A stretch of 40,162 bases of DNA from Algicola sp. (lineage in GTDB: Bacteria > Bacteroidota > Bacteroidia > Flavobacteriales > Flavobacteriaceae): contig JAAEZI010000011.1 of NCBI GenBank assembly GCA_018222915.1, forward strand, positions 1-40,162. Direction: 5' to 3'. Made by a program: the position numbers and the translations under genes. The notes beneath the pieces are model-generated. The model was not told the origin of the DNA, did no database searches, and worked only from the letters and a program-made list of their open reading frames with translations. This document shows, piece by piece, positions 34,981 to 40,162 of this stretch (positions are counted from its first letter, which is position 1; each line of letters starts with the position of its first letter).

Positions 34981-37071
34981 TTAGAATTTATACTGTAAGA
35001 ACATGGAGAAATTCCGACCGGGTTCTGTAATAGGTTGCCGTCCGAAATCTGCTTGATTCGTAAAGTTGAAATTTAAATGATTGTTATAACTTTCATCAAA
35101 AATATTGAGTGCCGCAATGCCTAGACTCAAATGATTTAAAGGTAATATACCAACTCTTAGGTCTAAAGTGTCATAGCCATCGGTTGTAGTCTCGCCGAAT
35201 GATTCGGCAATATGATTTTGAGGACTCGTGACATTATATTGGATATTCGCCCAATAGTGAGGTCGTTTCATTCCCACTGTAAAAACAGAATTAAAAGGAG
35301 GCGTTAATGGTAATGACTCTTTAAGATCATTGTTTTTAGAGTAAACATAGGCGAGTGCTGCTTTGACATAGTAATCTTTCAGAAAATCAATGTGAGACAT
35401 TAATTCAAATCCTGTTTTATAACTGTTATTCAAGTTTCTAAATACTTTAGGATGTCTAGGTTCTGCCATTGGCATGAACTTTCGATTTAGGCTTTCATCA
35501 ACGACACCTACGATGTAATTTTCAAATCTTGAATAATAAAAGCTTGCTCCATATCTAAAATTGCGCTTGCGATTGTTTCCGCTAAAACCAATTTCAAATT
35601 GGTTGTTAACTTCCGCTTTTAAGTTTGGGTTACCAATATACTCATAGGGATCTGAGCCAACCGTGAAATGATTGATATAACGCTCTATCATATTTGCAGA
35701 TCGCACGCCTCTTCCATAAGCCAATTCTACAATAAATTGATTCGACAAGCTTTTCTTTAATGAAATAGTACCACTAAAATTATGCTCAGTACGTTCTTTC
35801 AAATTATAAAGTTGTGCAAAATCAGTTTCTGGATCTTTAATGTCACTATTAATTTGGTCATATCGGAATCCGGTCGTCAATAACGCTCTTGATCCTAAAT
35901 GCCATTTTGCTTCAGTAAATACGCCATAATCATTGATGTAAGCATCTTGCCAAACTTTATCTGTAAACGACATAGGTGTAGGTAAGAGATTGCCATTCAT
36001 GATTTTAATTAATCGATTTCTGCTGCCATCTCTGGAAATAAGGAAGGCATCAACACCTGTAAAAACATTGATATTTGCATTGGGTTGCCAATGCAATTCA
36101 ATTTTACCGCCAGCGGTTGTTGAATTAACTGCTGAATTAGCTTCCATCATCATAAATGAAGGTCTATCATAGTTGTTCATAAGATGATCTACATAACTAT
36201 AATACGCTTTTGCGGATAAATTTTTGATCTTCGGACCTAATTCTGAAAATTTATAATCTAATGATAGAATACTGCTATTATCATACGCCGTGTCCATGGG
36301 CAAACCTGCATGTAGTACATCGCGACCAAAAGATTGACGCCAGTGCAACTGCAAGCGCTGTTGGTCACTCAAATTGTAACCTATTTTTAAACCATAATCA
36401 CTACTTTTAAAAGCTGATGGAATTTCAACGCCATCGCCATCTTCGTAATTATCAAAATTCCGATAGCCAATATTTCCAACAATATCATAGGACTTTTGAC
36501 TGTATTGAAGTTGAAACATATTTACGAAGGCCTGGCCATTAGTTTCGTAGCCTGCAGAAACTTTTCCGTGCCAACCGTTTTTTGAATAATTCGGTTTTTG
36601 CGAAACTAAATTTATGATACCGCCAAAAGTGGCACCATACCTCACAGTATATGGCCCTTTTATGATTTCAATTTTTGATATTTCTTCTGGAATAACATGA
36701 GTTGTGATAGGGTCCATGCGGTTAGGACAGGCATGCATGGCTTTTGTGCCTCCATCATATTGCAGGTTTAATTGCTCATATTGACTCCCTCTAAAAGTTG
36801 GATCTATCGCATAATTCCCACGTTTTATTACCGAAAACCCATTGATTCCGTTAAATAAGTCTGCAACATTTTTAGGTTGAACAATGTGTTCTTCATAGTT
36901 GTTAGAAATTTGTGAACGAATTGGATCTGTTTTTTGGTTACCTGTAATGAGGATTTCATCAAGCTTAACGACTTTATCCTTAATTGAATCTTGTACTACA
37001 GGTTTATTTTCTTGAGATATTCCCATAGCAGAAATGAGTGTGCACAGAAGCACACTATATATTATTTTCAT
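34981..37071 (-). CDS. TonB-dependent outer membrane receptor, OprC/NosA-like (copper)
   Basis: A 696-residue protein with a signal peptide (MGISQ), a short TonB-box-like segment (VKLDEILITGN) and a plug (~55-165). The plug contains MHACPNRMDP, in which C115-x3-M119 matches the CxxxM copper motif of the OprC/NosA family. A 22-strand barrel ending in Phe follows (MFLQYKF). OprC-type receptors bring copper across the outer membrane, often for N2O reductase or heme-copper oxidase maturation in low oxygen. The gene lies 86 bp behind the Cys-rich protein at 37529 and is probably cotranscribed with it from a Crp/Fnr-like promoter. The family is clear; copper specificity rests on this motif. Confidence 0.85.
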   Translation of the reverse strand: MKIIYSVLLCTLISAMGISQENKPVVQDSIKDKVVKLDEILITGNQKTDPIRSQISNNYEEHIVQPKNVADLFNGINGFSVIKRGNYAIDPTFRGSQYEQLNLQYDGGTKAMHACPNRMDPITTHVIPEEISKIEIIKGPYTVRYGATFGGIINLVSQKPNYSKNGWHGKVSAGYETNGQAFVNMFQLQYSQKSYDIVGNIGYRNFDNYEDGDGVEIPSAFKSSDYGLKIGYNLSDQQRLQLHWRQSFGRDVLHAGLPMDTAYDNSSILSLDYKFSELGPKIKNLSAKAYYSYVDHLMNNYDRPSFMMMEANSAVNSTTAGGKIELHWQPNANINVFTGVDAFLISRDGSRNRLIKIMNGNLLPTPMSFTDKVWQDAYINDYGVFTEAKWHLGSRALLTTGFRYDQINSDIKDPETDFAQLYNLKERTEHNFSGTISLKKSLSNQFIVELAYGRGVRSANMIERYINHFTVGSDPYEYIGNPNLKAEVNNQFEIGFSGNNRKRNFRYGASFYYSRFENYIVGVVDESLNRKFMPMAEPRHPKVFRNLNNSYKTGFELMSHIDFLKDYYVKAALAYVYSKNNDLKESLPLTPPFNSVFTVGMKRPHYWANIQYNVTSPQNHIAESFGETTTDGYDTLDLRVGILPLNHLSLGIAALNIFDESYNNHLNFNFTNQADFGRQPITEPGRNFSMFLQYKF

Positions 37072-37157
37072 TGTATAATTTTTAAAAAATTGTATAGAGT
37101 GACAGGTCTCAGCTGTCTTAAGTCAACTGAAACTAGATTTTTAAACGAAATGTAAGT

Positions 37158-37529
37158 CTATGCTTGTGGTGGATGAAAACAGGAATAGTTGTAATTAAAA
37201 GCGTATAAATTAATATAAATTAAAGGCACTTTTTTTAATGGTGACTCATACAAATGACAATCAAAATCTTCTAAAACATGCCTGTAAAAAACGATGTCTT
37301 CAAAAGCTACAACTTGACTTGGTGTATGCTCTTCTTTGGAAGCTTGTGATATTTTTTTAAGATGACATTGGCCGTTACATTGTAATTCAGGTTCGTCTTT
37401 ATTCTCGCAGAGTCGCTCAATAAATCCAATGGGATCTATTTCGTAATAGGCATACATAATGGACACTCTTAAATTACTGTAGATAAGGAGTGCGCCAAAA
37501 GTAAATACGATGAAAGCGGTTTTATTCAC
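37158..37529 (-). CDS. Small Cys-rich exported or membrane-anchored protein upstream of the copper receptor
   Basis: A 123-residue protein starting with GTG at 37529. A hydrophobic N-terminus (~4-25) acts as signal or anchor and is followed by a metal-site-like cluster: C41-ENKDEPELQ-C51-NGQ-C55-H56, then a tail with FDCHLYES and YSCFHPPQA. The Cys/His spacing suggests copper or zinc binding. I recognise the CxNK..P.L.CNG.C pattern as one recurrent beside copper receptors in Bacteroidota, but no named family. A -7 box TAACTTTG (37542-37535) sits only a few bases before the start, so the mRNA is nearly or fully leaderless. A copper-relay partner of the receptor is the best guess. Confidence 0.7.
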   Translation of the reverse strand: MNKTAFIVFTFGALLIYSNLRVSIMYAYYEIDPIGFIERLCENKDEPELQCNGQCHLKKISQASKEEHTPSQVVAFEDIVFYRHVLEDFDCHLYESPLKKVPLIYINLYAFNYNYSCFHPPQA

Positions 37530-37534
37530 GAGCG

Positions 37535-37542
37535 CAAAGTTA
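37535..37542 (-). promoter_or_regulatory. -7 box of the copper-receptor operon
   Basis: On the minus strand this is TAACTTTG, a perfect TAnnTTTG. The predicted transcription start (~37530) is adjacent to the GTG start codon. No TTG -33 element is present at the right distance, which fits activator dependence. Confidence 0.55.
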
Positions 37543-37564
37543 AGATAAACATGAAAATTGAAAA

Positions 37565-37578
37565 GTGACTTATGTCAC
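37565..37578. promoter_or_regulatory. Crp/Fnr-type palindrome ahead of the copper-receptor operon
   Basis: GTGACTTATGTCAC has perfect TGAC-N4-GTCA half-sites. Its centre (37571.5) is 29.5 bases upstream of the T of the -7 box at 37542 on the minus strand, exactly the spacing seen for the 34699 site. It also shares a half-site with TGTCACAAATGACA (37574-37587). Confidence 0.65.
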
Positions 37579-37597
37579 AAATGACAAAATATCTTGT

Positions 37598-37611
37598 GTA
37601 ACTTAAGTGAC
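37598..37611 (+). promoter_or_regulatory. Degenerate Crp/Fnr-type site ahead of the candidate small RNA
   Basis: GTAACTTAAGTGAC is a near-palindrome centred at 37604.5. Relative to TGAC-N4-GTCA it has one change in each half (TAAC, GTGA). The centre is 29.5 bases upstream of the -7-like box TAATTTTA at 37634-37641, the same spacing as at the other two sites. Confidence 0.45.
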
Positions 37612-37645
37612 TGTAAATATGAAATTGTGTTATTAATTTTACCCA

Positions 37646-37737
37646 TGATAAGTTGATTAATAGTAACTTTTGGTTGGTTAGAAAAGATATTGTGATGGAT
37701 ATCTTTTAAAAGAGAGTCGGTTGGCTCTCTTTTTTTT
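37646..37737 (+). ncRNA. Candidate ~92-nt small RNA with two adjacent hairpins
   Basis: No reading frame of useful length lies between the copper operon promoter and 37973, yet a strong terminator stands at 37708-37737. Directly before it, AAAAGATAT (37682-37690) pairs perfectly with ATATCTTTT (37699-37707) around an 8-base loop. A -7-like box at 37634-37641 with an upstream Crp/Fnr-like site predicts a start near 37646. The result is a short transcript with a free 5' region of ~36 nt, hairpin 1, and the terminator hairpin. GGTTGG occurs in the free region (37672-37677) and again at the terminator loop (37719-37724), as paired seed sequences might. The shape recalls Fnr-activated small RNAs; no homologue is claimed. 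Confidence 0.55.
37708..37737 (+). terminator. Terminator of the candidate small RNA
   Basis: AAAAGAGAGTC pairs with GGCTCTCTTTT (one T-G pair) around a GGTT loop and continues into a run of T. The upstream sequence has no gene on this strand. Confidence 0.85.
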
Positions 37738-37972
37738 CTTCTAACGATTACCAAGATTTTTTATGTGGTCTCCTTTAAGGTTTATCGTAAGAATAGTGTT
37801 CAATAAGGAAAGCACAATCATCATAAAGACAAGATGCTAGTCGTTTTATAAATTTTTAGTAGATTTCTTAGAAAAACACATTATGGATGGTTTCACCAAA
37901 ATTTTTCTTGAATTCTTGTAACAATTTGACTGAGTTTACGTCCTATAGGTGTTCAATCAAAATAATCAGATC

Positions 37973-38308
37973 ATGAAACAAGATAATCAACTTATTGTGT
38001 TGACCCATTTAAGTCAGCTGTTGACATTTATTACTGGCTTTGGTGGATTGATCGTGCCACTTGTGATTTGGGCAACACAGAAAGAAAAAGTATATCAAAT
38101 GGATCAACAAGGCAAAAATATCATCAATTTTCAATTGAGTATGCTTGTCTATAGTTTAATATGTATTCCTTTAGTTTTTGTATTGGTAGGAATCTTTGGA
38201 TTATTGGCTTTATGTCTCTTATCCTTTATATTTCCTATAATCAACGCAATCAAAGCGAGTCATGGAGAAACACCTAAATATCCTTTATCTCTTAATTTTA
38301 TTAGTTAG
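37973..38308 (+). CDS. DUF4870 (Tic20-like) membrane protein
   Basis: The ATG at 37973 gives 111 residues; a GTG at 37949 is less likely. It has the DUF4870 layout: a short start (DNQLIVLTHLSQLLTFITGF), GGLIVPLVIWATQKEKVYQM, the conserved QGKNIINFQLSMLVY, and two further hydrophobic helices before a short tail. Three membrane spans are expected. Proteins of this family are small inner-membrane proteins without a settled function in bacteria. A terminator follows. Its promoter is not clear, and the ~235 bp before it from the small RNA terminator hold no other gene. Confidence 0.85.
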   Translation: MKQDNQLIVLTHLSQLLTFITGFGGLIVPLVIWATQKEKVYQMDQQGKNIINFQLSMLVYSLICIPLVFVLVGIFGLLALCLLSFIFPIINAIKASHGETPKYPLSLNFIS

Positions 38309-38331
38309 TTATTTTTATATCAAGAGGTAAT

Positions 38332-38362
38332 AAAAACGCTCACTGAAAAGTGAGCGTTTTTT
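38332..38362. terminator. Bidirectional terminator between convergent genes
   Basis: AAAAACGCTCACT (38332-38344) pairs perfectly with its complement at 38349-38361 around a GAAA loop. T-runs occur on both strands, serving the DUF4870 gene and the convergent small membrane protein gene. Confidence 0.9.
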
Positions 38363-38372
38363 AATGTTATTA

Positions 38373-38624
38373 TCAATTCTGTTCGTTTCCTATAGCGTCA
38401 ATATCATCCTTCATAGCTTTCTTTCTTGAGGTCCATTTGATGCCATATTTAAAGCAAATAAATCCGAGAAACATTGCAAAAACAATAGCCATAACAAGTT
38501 CAGTAGGTTCTGGGTTAGATAAGCGTTTTGAACCAAGAATAAGTTTCACAACATTTCCAAGAATACTCAAAATGGAGAATACGCCTAGCAGCAACAAGAA
38601 ATAGCCGATGATTTTCTTAACCAT
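38373..38624 (-). CDS. Small membrane protein downstream of dnaN
   Basis: An 83-residue protein with two hydrophobic helices (~5-30, IIGYFLLLLGVFSILSILG; ~42-62, ELVMAIVFAMFLGFICFKYG) and a charged, acidic C-terminal tail (KKAMKDDIDAIGNEQN). The start is only 3 bp behind the dnaN stop, so it is probably cotranscribed. I do not recognise the family. Two helices and a cytoplasmic tail are all that can be stated. Confidence 0.75.
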   Translation of the reverse strand: MVKKIIGYFLLLLGVFSILSILGNVVKLILGSKRLSNPEPTELVMAIVFAMFLGFICFKYGIKWTSRKKAMKDDIDAIGNEQN

Positions 38625-38627
38625 GGA

Positions 38628-39746
38628 TTAACTGTTCAACATCACAGGCATCACCAACATGGTTACATGTTCGCCTTCATCCAAACCATCAATAGGCGTA
38701 AGGATGCCAGCTCTATTCGGTAAGCTCATTTCTAATTGTACGTCATCAGCATTTAAATTATTCAACATTTCAGTCAAGAAACGCGAATTAAAGCCAATTT
38801 GCATATCATCACCTTGGTAATCACAAGTAAGGCGTTCTTCAGCTTTGTTCGAGTAATCGATATCCTCGGCAGAAATATTTAATTCTGCTCCAGCTATTTT
38901 TAAGCGAATTTGATGTGTCGTTTTATTTGAGAAAATACTAACACGACGCACAGAATTCAAGAACTGTGTTCTGTCTATAGTCAATTTGTTTGGATTCTCT
39001 TTTGGAATCACAGCTTCGTAATTTGGATATTTTCCGTCGATCAATCGACATACCAATACACTGTTTTCAAACGTAAACTTCGCGTTCGAATCGTTGTATT
39101 CGATCGTAACATTGTCATCATTCGCTGCTAAAATACCCTTTAAAAGATTTAACGGTTTTTTAGGCATAATAAATTCAGCGACTTGATTCGCTTTAATGTC
39201 TTCTCTAGTATATTTTACTAGTTTATGAGCATCTGTAGCTACAAAGGTTAAACCTTCGGTAGAAAATTGAAAAAACACACCACTCATCACTGGACGTAAA
39301 TCATCGTTACCAGCTGCGAAAATAGTTTTGCTAATCGCAGTAGCCAAGATGTCTCCAGAAATGGTTGTGGTACTTGGGTTGTCTAATTCCACAGCTTTAG
39401 GAAATTCATTGCCATCAGCATAGGCTAAGGCATACTTACCATGATTCGAACTGATTTCAACCGTGTTATTGTCTTCCACGACGAAGGTAAGCGGTTGTTC
39501 AGGAAATGTTTTTAAGGTATCTAATAACAAACGAGCTGGTAATGCAATACTACCATCATTATCGCTTTCTACATCCAAGGTAGACGACATAGTCGTTTCT
39601 AAGTCACTAGCAGATACGGTTAATTTTGAGTCTTTCAACTCAAATAAAAAATTATCTAAAATAGGTAAGGTGTTAGAACTATTTATGACACCTCCTAAAA
39701 CTTGTAATTGCTTAAGAAGATAGGTACTAGATACTATAAATTTCAT
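38628..39746 (-). CDS. dnaN: DNA polymerase III beta subunit (sliding clamp)
   Basis: The ATG at 39746 gives the canonical start MKFIVSSTYLLKQLQVLGGV and 372 residues, the usual length; an ATG at 39797 overlaps the -7 box and is rejected. Three clamp domains are visible: NTLPILDNFLFELKDSKLTV, AISKTIFAAGNDDLRPVMSG with VATDAHKLVKY, and the third with DGKYPNYEAVIPK and SRFLTEMLNNL. It ends in the typical VTMLVMPVMLNS. The ring tethers replicative polymerase to DNA. Here it stands between gldG and a small membrane protein, far from any visible dnaA. Confidence 0.97.
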   Translation of the reverse strand: MKFIVSSTYLLKQLQVLGGVINSSNTLPILDNFLFELKDSKLTVSASDLETTMSSTLDVESDNDGSIALPARLLLDTLKTFPEQPLTFVVEDNNTVEISSNHGKYALAYADGNEFPKAVELDNPSTTTISGDILATAISKTIFAAGNDDLRPVMSGVFFQFSTEGLTFVATDAHKLVKYTREDIKANQVAEFIMPKKPLNLLKGILAANDDNVTIEYNDSNAKFTFENSVLVCRLIDGKYPNYEAVIPKENPNKLTIDRTQFLNSVRRVSIFSNKTTHQIRLKIAGAELNISAEDIDYSNKAEERLTCDYQGDDMQIGFNSRFLTEMLNNLNADDVQLEMSLPNRAGILTPIDGLDEGEHVTMLVMPVMLNS

Positions 39747-39794
39747 GTGTGATAATTGATTTTTTTCAATGTTGCGATAACAAATTACGCAATA

Positions 39795-39802
39795 CAAATA
39801 TA
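39795..39802 (-). promoter_or_regulatory. -7 box of the dnaN promoter
   Basis: TATATTTG on the minus strand, a perfect TAnnTTTG about 49 bp before the dnaN ATG. A perfect 16-bp palindrome, TTGTTTTATAAAACAA, lies just upstream at 39814-39829 and could be an operator or the weak end of the gldG transcript. Confidence 0.5.
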
Positions 39803-39883
39803 TCCCAAAGGGATTGTTTTATAAAACAAACTTATTAACAAATTAACGCTTTAAAAAATTCTGAATTTACGCGTAGATTCACC

Positions 39884-40162
39884 TTACTTTGTATACCTCT
39901 TTTTTCTGAAGAAGTTAAACACAAAACCAAAAACCCCTAATAATATAAGCGGTATTGCGATATTGACCATTTGCCAAGTCGATTTTTCATCTTCGATTTT
40001 TTCAGTATCTAAAAAGGCTAATTTCACCTCTTTTGTTCGAATGTTTATAAGTCCGTCATCATTTAAAAGGTAATTCACAGCATTTTCGAGAAACTCTTTA
40101 TTTCCGAATTTTCGTTTACTTAAAAACTCAAATCCTAATTCCTGTGGCTGATTACGTATCAC
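39884..40162 (-). CDS. gldG: Gliding-motility ABC transporter component GldG, C-terminal fragment
   Basis: The frame is open to the window edge, so only the last ~92 residues are seen: LGFEFLSKRKFGNKEFLENA, VNYLLNDDGLINIRTKEVKL, LAFLDTEKIE, then one membrane helix (MVNIAIPLILLGVFGFVFNFF) and a basic end RKKRYTK. This is the end of GldG, the substrate-binding-like partner of GldA/GldF in gliding bacteroidetes. The order gldG-dnaN is common in Flavobacteriaceae, which supports the taxonomic reading. Confidence 0.9.
   Translation of the reverse strand: MIRNQPQELGFEFLSKRKFGNKEFLENAVNYLLNDDGLINIRTKEVKLAFLDTEKIEDEKSTWQMVNIAIPLILLGVFGFVFNFFRKKRYTK

Noticed and set aside
39747..39797. 17-residue N-terminal extension of dnaN
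   Set aside because: Its start overlaps the TATATTTG promoter box, and DnaN normally begins MKFIVS.
1..40162. CRISPR array, tRNA, rRNA, insertion sequence, integrase or prophage
   Set aside because: No regularly spaced direct repeats of suitable length, no tRNA-like cloverleaf or rRNA sequence, and no transposase, integrase or phage structural gene was seen.

Overview
The window reads as a low-GC chromosome segment of a marine-type member of the Bacteroidota, most likely Flavobacteriaceae. The evidence is a gldG end beside dnaN, type IX secretion C-terminal sorting domains, a SusC/SusD pair, TAnnTTTG-type -7 promoter boxes, and many small exported proteins. No rRNA, tRNA, CRISPR array, transposase or integrase was found.

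Layout. (1) 1-1171: the end of a metal-efflux adaptor carrying a DUF3347 domain, then an HMA-domain lipoprotein, closed by a terminator. (2) 1438-3671: a membrane-anchored AraC-type regulator, divergent from a DUF2911 exported protein. (3) 3797-12650: a tightly packed same-strand run of exported hydrolases (PDZ alpha/beta hydrolase, metal amidohydrolase, DUF885 protein, beta-lactamase-family serine hydrolase) interleaved with two paralogous YD-like repeat proteins and a decayed PD40 beta-propeller gene. A convergent retropepsin-like lipoprotein and a WG-repeat-like protein follow. (4) 16291-34110: a polysaccharide utilization locus whose enzymes (GH16, GH3, GH16) fit laminarin or another mixed beta-1,3-glucan. 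It has a membrane-spanning beta-propeller/Y_Y_Y/LuxR-HTH regulator, SusC, SusD, a SusE-position glycan-binding lipoprotein with a recent internal 486-bp duplication, the enzymes, two T9SS-secreted binding proteins and a LacI regulator. The GH3 gene is interrupted by a one-base frameshift. (5) 34094-37529: a TPMT-like methyltransferase, a 48-residue membrane protein, and a divergently placed copper-receptor operon (OprC-like TonB receptor plus a Cys-rich small protein). (6) 37530-37740: a gene-free stretch that looks like a small RNA locus. (7) 37973-40162: a DUF4870 protein, a small membrane protein, dnaN and the end of gldG.

In the glucan locus, acidic residues just after the lipoprotein cysteine suggest that the SusE-like protein and the first GH16 face outward and cut polymer. 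SusCD would import oligosaccharides, and the second GH16 and the GH3, which lack that signal, would finish them in the periplasm.

The least expected signal is in 34.7-37.7 kb. Two perfect TGAC-N4-GTCA palindromes (Crp/Fnr type) and one degenerate copy each sit with their centre exactly 29.5 bases upstream of a -7 box. They precede the 48-residue membrane protein, the copper-receptor operon, and a non-coding ~92-nt unit made of two adjacent hairpins, the second a terminator. I infer a small regulon, possibly oxygen- or nitric-oxide-responsive, that joins copper uptake to a small RNA.
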